In this document: positions 10,501-17,728 of the stretch, piece by piece
Layout of the letters: each line of letters opens with the position of its first letter
How positions within the stretch are numbered: position 1 is the stretch's first letter
Origin: DASPWV01 sp046726375
GTDB taxonomy: Bacteria; Acidobacteriota; Vicinamibacteria; Vicinamibacterales; UBA2999
DNA length: 64,000 nt
NCBI GenBank assembly: GCA_046726375.1
Contig: JBKPAJ010000071.1
Span: 65,594-129,593, forward strand
Reading direction: 5' to 3'
Translations under genes and position numbers: made by a program
Notes under the pieces: generated by a model
What the model was told of the DNA's origin: nothing
Databases searched by the model: none
Seen by the model: only the letters and a program-made list of their open reading frames with translations

Positions 10501-10668
10501 GACGATGCCGGTAGCACTACTGCGAACGCTGACTTGTGCGCCGGCAACCCGCGCCGCCGAAGGGTCGAGAACCCGTCCCCGGATGACGCCGCGCCAGCCC
10601 TGGCCGAGACTCGGATTCGCAATACATAGGACCGCGAGAAAAAGGGCCACGGTGATTCGGATATGCAT
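7528..10668 (-). CDS. TonB-dependent receptor, Oar-like with carboxypeptidase-regulatory-like domain
   Basis: 1046 residues. A signal peptide (about 1-22) is followed by a carboxypeptidase-regulatory-like fold (VIRGRVLDPSAARVAGAQVSV, to about 105), a plug domain (TLGTTIRSTEIQTLPLDGRNF) and a long outer-membrane barrel rich in aromatic and Asn/Asp strands. It ends in Phe (LGARVLF), as expected for BAM-inserted proteins. This Oar-type architecture is abundant in acidobacteria and is thought to import or bind large or peptide substrates. The gene heads a same-strand unit with the M28 peptidase and three propellers. No Shine-Dalgarno sequence is obvious before the ATG at 10668. Confidence 0.93.
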   Translation of the reverse strand: MHIRITVALFLAVLCIANPSLGQGWRGVIRGRVLDPSAARVAGAQVSVRSSATGIVREVASEANGEFAVAELPPGAYVVEARAPGHKTWRREVDLEVNQERRIDVNLALGEITEVVQVAATPSAVRDRGTLGTTIRSTEIQTLPLDGRNFLELALLTPASAPAAPGSASSVRGDFAFSANGGREDFNSFLLDGVDNVDPKLNTVAIRPAVDAIREFEVLTSAYHAEFGRYAGAQVNVITRAGTNAMNGTGYLFVRNGQLDARNVFAPEGEPAPEYSRYQTGGSAGGPLVRSKIFFFADYEATRRREGITRLTTVPTLAERAGDFSQSMFPLPRNPLTGQPLPFIPAFAQHPVGRSLVNLYPEPNRISPTANFVSSPVERDDTHQFDVRVDRVWAAGGELTFRYSFSDRDLFEPFTGPSQAAIPGFGDEVPRRAQSFLANDSRAWRRSWHNDVRFAVTRVSSAVNQEGQGVSLNRQVGLPELSSDARDWGLSYISVLGYSPLGHEINNPQESTTTTVQIADTVTWARGAHLVRIGGDVRTISQNAFRDVLSRGQLIFTGQITNNSLADLLLGLPVVTVGARLDNPQHLRTHTWSLFAQDSWQLGSNLTLDAGLRYEVIAPPVDRDDRASLYNPATGTLVQVGTGGLARGGYETDRNNIAPRIGLTWAANGDGSTVIRGGYGLYFSQSALAPSEALYFSPPYYQASFYFPLPSAGVVLSLSDPFPANFPIPTPPSALTIQPDLETPSLHHWNVGVSQELPASWSVQVAYAGSRGHQLLAARDINQAAPSSTPINPRPNPFFADITALESRAHSQYHALIVSAERRLDRGFSVLTSYTWSTSKDDASGFFASSGDPNFPQDSRDPEAEWGRSGFDVRHRFTAGFVYDLPFGGDNVLARDWQVSGIVTLQSGRPFTAALLPDLDNSNTGRSSLGFGANDRPNLVGDPEIGNQSAERWFDSAAFALPPYGTFGNTGRNTLEGPGYANVNLAVRKMLPLYGRARVQLRLEAFNVFNRANYNLPDNFLGSPTFGQILSAQAPRRIQLGARVLF

Positions 10669-10876
10669 ATGTCTGATCTGTCGGGGTGGTGCTCTATCTT
10701 GCCACTCTGAGCGCAGTGTTTCGCCCCGCTGCGTTGCATATACGGCTCATTCAGGCCGGGCGTTGCGGAATGAAAGCTGAACCACAAAATCGGCCGAAAT
10801 CGCCCGGATCCGGCGATCTCGAGCGGTTACTTCGTCCGATACACCGTTAAATGCCGGGGCCAGAGTCTGGGCCAAG

Positions 10877-11005
10877 TTATGCGAAACGCCACGCGACAGC
10901 GGCTTCGCACGCGATCCAGTTGCGGTGCCCGCGCTTGGAGAGGCGCCACGCAGCTCCCAAGCCGATCGGTCCGAGGCCCACGATCAGAATGTCGGCTTCG
11001 GTCAT
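10877..11005 (-). pseudogene. Truncated N-terminus of an FAD/NAD(P)-binding oxidoreductase
   Basis: A 42-codon minus-strand frame starts ATG at 11005 and ends TAA at 10877. Its first 35 residues are a textbook dinucleotide-binding beta-alpha-beta motif (ILIVGLGPIGLGAAWRLSKR, then a Glu eight residues later in ACEA), as at the start of amine-oxidase, protoporphyrinogen-oxidase or UDP-galactopyranose-mutase-like flavoproteins. The similarity ends after about eight further residues at a stop, so hundreds of expected residues are missing. I read this as a degraded 5' gene stump. A functional 42-residue protein is possible but unlikely. Confidence 0.7.
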
Positions 11006-11073
11006 GCGTTCACGAGCGCCCAATCCAACACCGTCCGGCCACCGCGCTCAATTTGTGCCTCAGGATCGATTGA

Positions 11074-11079
11074 TACAAT
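11074..11079 (+). promoter_or_regulatory. Probable -10 element (TACAAT) of dam
   Basis: TACAAT is one mismatch from the sigma-70 consensus. A transcript initiated six to seven bases downstream would begin at, or one base before, the GTG start at 11086, which would give a leaderless mRNA. A -35 (TTGTGC, 11053-11058) is only 15 bases upstream and is weak. Confidence 0.45.
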
Positions 11080-11085
11080 TCGCCC

Positions 11086-12009
11086 GTGCCAGGACACGAG
11101 CCGCGGCCGTTCCTCAAATGGGCTGGCGGTAAACGGCAATTGCTCTCCCAATTCCGCCGTTTTTATCCCGAGTCATTCGTCGCTTACCACGAACCATTTC
11201 TGGGCAGCGGCGCCGTTTTCTTCGATCTCTGGAGTCTCGGCAAGCTCGACGGGCGGCGCGCGATTCTCACCGATCACAACGCCGACCTCATTGGCTGCTA
11301 TCTGCGCGTGCGCGACGCCGCCAGCGGCGTGATTGCCGCGCTCGACCGGCTGGCGCACGGCCATGAGCGTCACGGGCGCGCTCACTACTACAAAGTGCGC
11401 GACGACGAGTTCAACCCCGCGCGGCGCGTATGGCGCACTGCCGGAGCGCAGCCAGCCTCGTACGGGACCGAGCTTGCAGCGATGCTGATTTACCTCAATC
11501 GCACCGGCTTTAACGGGTTGTTCCGGCTCAATGGGGATGGCGATTTCAATGTCCCGGCCGGCCGGTACGATCGGCCGCGAATCGTCGACGCCGATCGCAT
11601 GCGGGCGGTATCCGAGGTCCTCGCGTCAGCGTCCATCGAGATCCACGAGAGCAGATTCGAAGCCGTCGGCGAACGCGCGCACGAAGGCGACTTTGTCTAT
11701 TTCGATCCGCCGTATGCGCCGCTCACGAGAACGGCGCAGTTCACGTCGTACACGTCACGCGGCTTTGATCGCGACGATCAACAGCGCCTCGCAGACATTG
11801 CCGTGAAGTTATCCACCCGGCGTGTCCACGTCATGTTGAGCAATTCGACGGCACCCGGCGTGACCTCGCTCTACGAGCGCAACGTGACCACGCGACGAGC
11901 CGGCTTGCGCGCCTACCGGGTTCCGGCGCGACGTGCCATTAACTCACACGCGGGAAGACGGGGAACGATCGACGAGTTGCTGGTGACGAATCTGTTACCT
12001 GTCGAGTGA
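11086..12009 (+). CDS. dam: D12-class (Dam-type) adenine-specific DNA methyltransferase
   Basis: 307 residues from a GTG. All hallmarks of the alpha-group N6-adenine methylases are present in order: the AdoMet motif near the start (FLKWAGGKRQL), the FxGxG-like motif (EPFLGSGAVFFDL), the NRTGFNGLFRLN segment with NVPAGRY, and the catalytic DPPY motif in DFVYFDPPYAPL. The enzyme methylates adenine in duplex DNA, probably at a short palindrome such as GATC. That specificity is inferred from the family. No restriction gene lies nearby, so it looks like an orphan methylase with a housekeeping or regulatory role. No Shine-Dalgarno precedes the start, consistent with a leaderless transcript. Confidence 0.92.
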   Translation: MPGHEPRPFLKWAGGKRQLLSQFRRFYPESFVAYHEPFLGSGAVFFDLWSLGKLDGRRAILTDHNADLIGCYLRVRDAASGVIAALDRLAHGHERHGRAHYYKVRDDEFNPARRVWRTAGAQPASYGTELAAMLIYLNRTGFNGLFRLNGDGDFNVPAGRYDRPRIVDADRMRAVSEVLASASIEIHESRFEAVGERAHEGDFVYFDPPYAPLTRTAQFTSYTSRGFDRDDQQRLADIAVKLSTRRVHVMLSNSTAPGVTSLYERNVTTRRAGLRAYRVPARRAINSHAGRRGTIDELLVTNLLPVE

Positions 12010-12013
12010 CGCA

Positions 12014-12223
12014 TTACGCGCCCGGCAGCCACACGAGCTCGCGGCAACTCGGACAGGCGTAAACCAAGCGCAAGTCCTGCACGAACGACGCAAACCCTCC
12101 GTGGCCAGCGTTGGCGCACGACGGGCAAATCGCGCGCGTTCTAGATTCAACGGTCGCAATCTTCAACGGGCGCCCGTTCTGCGGATCGGGAATCGATCTC
12201 GGTGGATCGGCGACACGTGCCAC
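12014..12223 (-). CDS. Small zinc-ribbon protein, unknown function
   Basis: A 69-residue frame starts GTG at 12223 and is convergent with dam (4 bp apart). Two CPSC knuckles lie 24 residues apart (CPSCANAGHGG and CPSCRELVW), a spacing suited to a single structural zinc site. The N-terminal part is basic and unstructured in appearance. There is no Shine-Dalgarno sequence, so the start is uncertain; the ribbon itself is the convincing part. Role unknown. Confidence 0.55.
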   Translation of the reverse strand: MARVADPPRSIPDPQNGRPLKIATVESRTRAICPSCANAGHGGFASFVQDLRLVYACPSCRELVWLPGA

Positions 12224-12368
12224 TTGAGGAGAACCGCCGCAGCGTAGTCGAGGATGAACAAACCGTGAAAAAGCTCGCGAGATGAAGTGATTGAATCAGG
12301 CACGACCGCCACGGATGGTAGCATGCTGAGCTTGCGGCCGCAATCTGTAGCACCCTCACAAGAAGAGG

Positions 12369-12776
12369 CTATCGTTGGCCGCGATCGTCCGTTTTGCGTG
12401 CTTCCGCGAGGTAGCCGTTCACGACAAACGCGACGCCGATAATCGCAATCGCGCCGCCGACGCCCACACCAATATTCAGCTGACCGGCCGTCAAACTGAT
12501 CAGGAACGCCAGCGCCACGCCAAACGCGATCGTGACGACCCCGGCAGCCGTCGCGCGCGAAGATCCTCGGGAGTGCGGCTTGAGCGCTTGTTCGAAGGCT
12601 TCTGGATCGCGTTCCGGCGGCGGCACCAGGCCACGCTCGATCATCGCCAACCGTTCGCGGTGCGCCATTTCGAGAATGCGCGACCGTTGCCACATACCGG
12701 CCAGCACGATCGTGATGCCGCTAGCCACCACGATGGCGAACACGATGAGGCCGATCATTTCCTCCATCGCGACCAT
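12369..12776 (-). CDS. Small membrane protein (DUF6249-like)
   Basis: About 135 residues if it starts at the ATG at 12776. The in-frame extension to 12845 would cover the palindromic operator candidate and is less likely. There is one N-terminal transmembrane helix (MIGLIVFAIVVASGITIVLAG), a cytoplasmic stretch with the motif MIERGLVPPPE, and two further hydrophobic helices near the C-terminus (AAGVVTIAFGVALAFLISL and GVGVGGAIAIIGVAFVV). The MIERGLVPPPE motif is common in small acidobacterial and Bacteroidetes membrane proteins encoded beside ECF sigma factors. It is transcribed divergently from the sigma factor gene, with a shared control region. Confidence 0.75.
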   Translation of the reverse strand: MVAMEEMIGLIVFAIVVASGITIVLAGMWQRSRILEMAHRERLAMIERGLVPPPERDPEAFEQALKPHSRGSSRATAAGVVTIAFGVALAFLISLTAGQLNIGVGVGGAIAIIGVAFVVNGYLAEARKTDDRGQR

Positions 12777-12794
12777 TAGACCGCCTGTGGTACC

Positions 12795-12820
12795 GATTTG
12801 TTTCAGTTCTGAAACAAATC
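12795..12820. promoter_or_regulatory. Perfect 26-bp palindrome, candidate operator
   Basis: GATTTGTTTCAG (12795-12806) and CTGAAACAAATC (12809-12820) are exact reverse complements separated by TT. It lies in the 74-bp gap between the divergent membrane-protein gene and the ECF sigma factor. Perfect 12-bp arms in AT-rich sequence inside a GC-rich genome point to a dimeric regulator site serving both promoters. The GAAAC within the right arm could also be part of an ECF -35 for autoregulation. Confidence 0.65.
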
Positions 12821-12850
12821 TGGAAATGCGGCGTTCTAATCTCACGGAGG

Positions 12851-13402
12851 ATGATACGGGCGGAAGAGCAACAGCTCATCGACCGGTGCCGGCAGGGAGA
12901 TGACGAAGCCTTTCGGGCGCTCGTGGATCAGTACAAACGCCTCGTCTTTGGCGTCATTGCGAGAAGCATTGCCGACCACGCGCGTGCGGAGGAGCTCGCG
13001 CAGGACGTCTTTCTGCGCGTCCATCGTGGGCTCGCCTACTTCCGCGGCGAGGCGCGGCTCTCCACGTGGATCTTTCGCATTGTCGCGAACCTTCTCGCCG
13101 AAGAGCGGCAGGCGCGCGGCGTACCGACGCTGTCGCTCGACGACACGCGGGAGGATCGCGCGCCCCTCGAGCCAGGATCGCTCGATACCGCACTGAGCTC
13201 GCTCGAGCTCCGCGATCGATTGGCGAAGGCGATGCTGCGGCTGCCGCCGACCTATCAGTTGCTCGTGAACGGGCACTACTTCGAAGGTCTCAGCTATGAC
13301 GAATTGGCGGAGATCTTGGCGATACCGCTGGGGACCGTGAAAACATATCTTCATCGCGCAAAACGATTGCTGCGCCAAACGTTGGAGACGGAGTTGCGCT
13401 AA
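12851..13402 (+). CDS. ECF-type RNA polymerase sigma factor
   Basis: 183 residues. Region 2 is clear (DDEAFRALVDQYKRLVFGVI, ELAQDVFLRVHRGLAYFRGE, STWIFRIVANLLAEE), and so is region 4 with its helix-turn-helix (LPPTYQLLVNGHYFEGLSYD, then LAIPLGTVKTYLHRAKRLLR). No region 3 lies between them, as expected for ECF sigma factors. It directs RNA polymerase to a stress- or envelope-type regulon. The next gene, 2 bp downstream, encodes its likely anti-sigma factor. A GGAGG abuts the ATG with no spacer, which is unusually tight. Confidence 0.93.
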   Translation: MIRAEEQQLIDRCRQGDDEAFRALVDQYKRLVFGVIARSIADHARAEELAQDVFLRVHRGLAYFRGEARLSTWIFRIVANLLAEERQARGVPTLSLDDTREDRAPLEPGSLDTALSSLELRDRLAKAMLRLPPTYQLLVNGHYFEGLSYDELAEILAIPLGTVKTYLHRAKRLLRQTLETELR

Positions 13403-13404
13403 CC

Positions 13405-13881
13405 ATGCGGTGCGACGAAGTGAACCTGTTGATCGACGCCCTGGCTGCTGGCGCTGAACCGGATGCGGATACCACGTCGCACATCGCGGGATGCGTCCGC
13501 TGCAGCACGGCGCTTGCCAACGCCGCCGTCGTCGAGCGGGCCCTGCGCGACTTCCCTGCGCCTGTGGTCCCTGCCGGATTCACCAACGGCGTGATGGCGC
13601 GCGTTCGCCGCGACCGTTGGCGTTCGGAGCAAGTGCTCGACTGGACGTTCAATATCGCGGTGTCCATTGGCATTCTCCTGATCGTCGTCGGGCTCGTGGG
13701 TGTCGCGTGGGTGGGCGGGTTCGTCTCGATCGGCGATGATTTGATAGCGGTTCTGTTCGAGCAGTCGCCAATCCTGCTCACTCGCATCACGGGCGAAATG
13801 CAGACCATCGTAATGGCCGGCCTCCTGCTGACCATGGCCCTCGGACTGTGGTGGTGGGTGGAAAGCGACGCCTCGATTTAG
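13405..13881 (+). CDS. Membrane-bound zinc-type anti-sigma factor
   Basis: 158 residues, starting 2 bp after the sigma factor stop. The N-terminus (MRCDEVNLLIDALAAGA) and the HIAGCVRC motif (HxxxCxxC) match the zinc-binding anti-sigma domain that sequesters ECF factors. Two transmembrane helices follow (about 85-108, VSIGILLIVVGLVGVAWVGG; and about 133-152, MQTIVMAGLLLTMALGLWWW), so the domain is tethered to the inner membrane. Release would depend on an envelope or redox signal not visible here. The stop codon is immediately followed by heptameric GGTTCAT repeats. Confidence 0.85.
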   Translation: MRCDEVNLLIDALAAGAEPDADTTSHIAGCVRCSTALANAAVVERALRDFPAPVVPAGFTNGVMARVRRDRWRSEQVLDWTFNIAVSIGILLIVVGLVGVAWVGGFVSIGDDLIAVLFEQSPILLTRITGEMQTIVMAGLLLTMALGLWWWVESDASI

Positions 13882-13908
13882 GTTCATGGTTCGTGGTTCA
13901 CGGTCGAA
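13881..13908. repeat. GGTTCAT-type heptamer repeats
   Basis: GGTTCAT, GGTTCGT, GGTTCAC and GGTCGAA follow each other with a strict 7-base period, beginning at the last base of the anti-sigma stop codon. GGTTC and GAACC can pair to form a small hairpin. It is the shortest of the period-7 islands in this window. Confidence 0.6.
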
Positions 13909-13989
13909 CCCTTTTGCCTGACAATCGCAGGAATGCTACGCTGAGTAGATACAGGGTCCCGCAAAGCACCGCGGTCCGTTACGTTCGAC

Positions 13990-14073
13990 GCGAAAGTGGC
14001 GGAACTGGCAGACGCGCCGGACTTAGGATCCGGTAGCCGAAAGGCTTTGGGGGTTCGACTCCCCCCTTTCGCA
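13990..14073 (+). tRNA. tRNA-Leu (anticodon UAG)
   Basis: An 84-nt class II tRNA. The acceptor stem GCGAAAG pairs with CTTTCGC. The anticodon stem CCGGA/TCCGG encloses the loop CTTAGGA, with anticodon TAG at 14024-14026. A long variable arm (TAGCCGAAAGGCTT) and a T-arm GGGGGTTCGACTCCCCC are present. The discriminator is A at 14073. CCA is not encoded. It reads CUA leucine codons and lies 191 bp upstream of tig on the same strand. Confidence 0.97.
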
Positions 14074-14264
14074 CCCGCCTTCGCTCAGTCGACGCCTGGC
14101 TCGAACACGGCCGCCAGGCGAAGCGAGCTTCGGCGAGACAACCGCGGAGAGGCGACGGCGGTTATCAACATCTCCACATTGCCAGATGCAGGCGGTCACG
14201 CGAGCTTTGGGAGACAAGCTGCGAGCGGCGAAGGCATCGTCAACGTCCCCAACTCACCAGATAA

Positions 14265-15554
14265 ATGAAAACCGAATTCGTCGACGTCAACGAGACGCGT
14301 AAAAATCTCGTCATCGAGATCCCGACTGACGTGGTCGATGCCGAGATCCAAAAAATCTCGGCGAAGTACAGTCGTTCGGCCAAGCTCCCCGGCTTCCGCC
14401 CCGGCAAAGTTCCGCCGAAAGTCATCAAGCAGCGCTTCAAACGCGAGATCCTCCACGACGTCGCGCATGAACTCGTTGAGCGCGCCGTGGGCGAGGCACT
14501 GCAGGAGCGCGGCGTGGAGCCGGTTGGTGCGCCCGACATTCGCGATCTGAAACTCGAAGAGGGGCATCCCCTCACGTTCAAGGCCGAGTTCGATGTCGTG
14601 CCGTCGTTCGACCCTGGCGACTTCTCGACCATCGAACTGCGCCGTTCGAAGGTCACCGTCGAGGAGGCCGCCGTCGATCAGGCCCTCGAGCGGCTGCGAG
14701 AGCGCGCCGCGCGCTACGAGCCGGTCGAGAGCGGCGCAGCGGAGGACGGCTATACGCTCGTGGTCGATCTCGAGCGGCAACCGTTCAACAAGGAAGGCCA
14801 GGCCGGCGACAAGGAAAAGCACGAAGGCATTCCAATCGAGCTGGGCGCCAAGGCAAACCCGCCCGGACTCGACGACGAGCTCAAAGGGATGACGCCGAAC
14901 CAGACCAAATCATTCCGCCTTCGCTATCCCGACGACTACGCAGTGGCTGAACTCGCCGGCACCGAAGTCGCCTACACCGTGCGGCTGCACGACATGCGGA
15001 AGCGCGTTGTGCCGCAGCTGGACGATGAGTTCGCCAAAGACCTCGGCGAGTTCGACACGCTTGCCGCGCTGCGTGACCGTGTCCGGCAGGATCTCGAGGC
15101 CGAAGCGCGCGAAGCCAACGAACGACAGGTGCGCAACGATTTGCTCAAGAAGTTGGCGGCGCGCGTGCCGTTTCCGGTACCAGGTTCGCTCGTCGATCGA
15201 GAGATCGATCGCCGCGTCGAAGACTTCGCGCATCGCTTGATGGAGCAGCGCATCGATCCGCGCAAAACCAACATCGACTGGGCCGCCTTCCGCGAAGGTC
15301 AGCGTGAGCCGGCCAACGACACGGTTGCCTCGGCGATCGTGCTGGATGAAATCGTCCGCCGTGACGATGTCCGCATCAGCGAAGCGGAGATCGATGCCGA
15401 GCTCGAGAAGTACGCGCAGAACACCGGCCTCACCGTGCCGGCGATTCGGGCGCGGATTGAACAGGAGGGTGGCCTGGGCCGGCTGGTGGCGGGCATGCGG
15501 CGCGAAAAAGCGCTCACGCACGTGATGGGTCAGGCCAAGATCGTGGAATTGTAG
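14265..15554 (+). CDS. tig: Trigger factor, ribosome-associated chaperone and prolyl isomerase
   Basis: 429 residues, the usual length. The N-terminal ribosome-binding domain carries the signature around LPGFRPGKVP (about residues 42-51). A central FKBP-type PPIase segment follows (DGYTLVVDLERQ through DDELKGMTPNQTKSFRLRYP), then a long helical C-terminal chaperone domain ending MGQAKIVEL. It binds nascent chains at the ribosome exit tunnel. It leads a same-strand block with clpP, clpX and lon, the arrangement known from many bacteria, and follows tRNA-Leu. Confidence 0.96.
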   Translation: MKTEFVDVNETRKNLVIEIPTDVVDAEIQKISAKYSRSAKLPGFRPGKVPPKVIKQRFKREILHDVAHELVERAVGEALQERGVEPVGAPDIRDLKLEEGHPLTFKAEFDVVPSFDPGDFSTIELRRSKVTVEEAAVDQALERLRERAARYEPVESGAAEDGYTLVVDLERQPFNKEGQAGDKEKHEGIPIELGAKANPPGLDDELKGMTPNQTKSFRLRYPDDYAVAELAGTEVAYTVRLHDMRKRVVPQLDDEFAKDLGEFDTLAALRDRVRQDLEAEAREANERQVRNDLLKKLAARVPFPVPGSLVDREIDRRVEDFAHRLMEQRIDPRKTNIDWAAFREGQREPANDTVASAIVLDEIVRRDDVRISEAEIDAELEKYAQNTGLTVPAIRARIEQEGGLGRLVAGMRREKALTHVMGQAKIVEL

Positions 15555-15576
15555 CGCCAGGCGTTCCTGACCTGAG

Positions 15577-15599
15577 CGACTCCGACATCACCGGAGTCG
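15577..15599 (+). terminator. Stem-loop after tig, without a U-tract
   Basis: CGACTCCG (15577-15584) and CGGAGTCG (15592-15599) form a perfect 8-bp stem with a 7-base loop 23 bp after the tig stop. No run of T follows, so it may be a processing or attenuation hairpin or a Rho-assisted end instead of an intrinsic terminator. Confidence 0.4.
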
Positions 15600-15737
15600 A
15601 AGGTAGCCACGCGTCGCGGCACCACTTGAGCCGCGCGCCCGACCTTGGGGCAACGCCCGAAGTGTCCCAAAACCGAACGTGCAATCCTGGTCATCTTTTG
15701 GCGCGCCGCGCCGATATATATAGTGGTCTCAGAGCGT

Positions 15738-16352
15738 ATGGCTTCGTTTCCCCTCAGTGCACACAATCAGCTCATCCCGATGGTGGTCGAACAGACCAAC
15801 CGGGGCGAGCGCGCGTACGACATTTTCTCGCGCCTGCTCAAGGACAACATCATCATCATCGGCACGCCGATCGACCACAACATTGCCAATCTCGTGGTCG
15901 CACAAATGCTGTTTCTTGAATCGGAAGATCCCGACAAGGACATCCAGCTTTACATCAACAGCCCCGGCGGATCGATCACCGACGGCTTCGCGATCTACGA
16001 CACCATGCAGTTCATCCGCCCCGACGTGCAAACCATCTGCATCGGGCAAGCGGCGTCGATCGCGGCGGTGCTGCTGGCGGCCGGGGCGAAGGGCAAGCGC
16101 TACTCGCTCCCGAACTCACGCATTCTGATCCATCAGCCGTGGATGTCGGGACTCGGCGGGCAGGCCACCGATATCGACATCGCCGCAAAAGAGATTCTGC
16201 GTATGCGTGTGCGGATCAACGAGATTCTGGTGGCGCACACCGGGCAGGATATCAAGCGCATTCAGGAAGATACCGAACGCGACTACATCATGTCGGCCGA
16301 GCAGGGCAAGGAGTACGGAATTATTGACGACGTGATTCGGAAACGGGTGTAG
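15738..16352 (+). CDS. clpP: ATP-dependent Clp protease proteolytic subunit
   Basis: 204 residues from the ATG at 15738. A longer frame back to 15645 adds a tail not seen in the family, and an alternative start at 15780 would also leave a complete enzyme. The catalytic serine lies in GQAASIAAVLLAAG (Ser107), the histidine in NSRILIHQP (His132), and the acidic partner in the conserved DTERD. It forms the double-heptamer chamber that degrades proteins unfolded by ClpX, encoded 13 bp downstream. A TATATA stretch lies at 15715-15720, but no convincing -35 is present. Confidence 0.96.
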   Translation: MASFPLSAHNQLIPMVVEQTNRGERAYDIFSRLLKDNIIIIGTPIDHNIANLVVAQMLFLESEDPDKDIQLYINSPGGSITDGFAIYDTMQFIRPDVQTICIGQAASIAAVLLAAGAKGKRYSLPNSRILIHQPWMSGLGGQATDIDIAAKEILRMRVRINEILVAHTGQDIKRIQEDTERDYIMSAEQGKEYGIIDDVIRKRV

Positions 16353-16365
16353 GCTAGAGGTAGGA

Positions 16366-17616
<1,251 letters not shown>

Positions 17617-17632
17617 ACCTTCTCCGCCGTGA

Positions 17633-17719
17633 AGCTTTCAGCGGTCAGCTCTCAGCTCTCGGCCGACATCGACAGAGTTTTTGCCGTAAGCTGATAGCTG
17701 ACAGCTGATCGCTGTCGGC
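17633..17719. repeat. CAGCTCT-type heptad-repeat hairpin between clpX and lon
   Basis: The left arm (about 17638-17660: CAGCGGTCAGCTCTCAGCTC) and right arm (about 17688-17714: AGCTGATAGCTGACAGCTGA and on) are both built from 7-base units, and are nearly reverse complementary. An inner GCCGACA/TGTCGGC pair is also present. It begins 17 bp after the clpX stop and ends 9 bp before the lon ATG, so it would sit in the leader of lon. Confidence 0.7.
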
Positions 17720-17728
17720 ATACACCCT

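Larger units (their letters stand above)
10669..11085. other. Intergenic region between TonB receptor and dam, holding a gene remnant
   Basis: This 417-bp gap between divergent genes contains no complete gene. It holds a short minus-strand fragment of a Rossmann-fold oxidoreductase (10877-11005), annotated separately, and the presumed dam promoter near 11074. The segment 10730-10780 has some short matches to the palindromic element at 808-973 (GCGTTGCATA), too short to call a copy. The rest shows nothing I can name. Confidence 0.6.

Noticed and set aside
15645..15737. 31-codon N-terminal extension of ClpP
   Set aside because: Not part of the family and spans the likely promoter and leader region.
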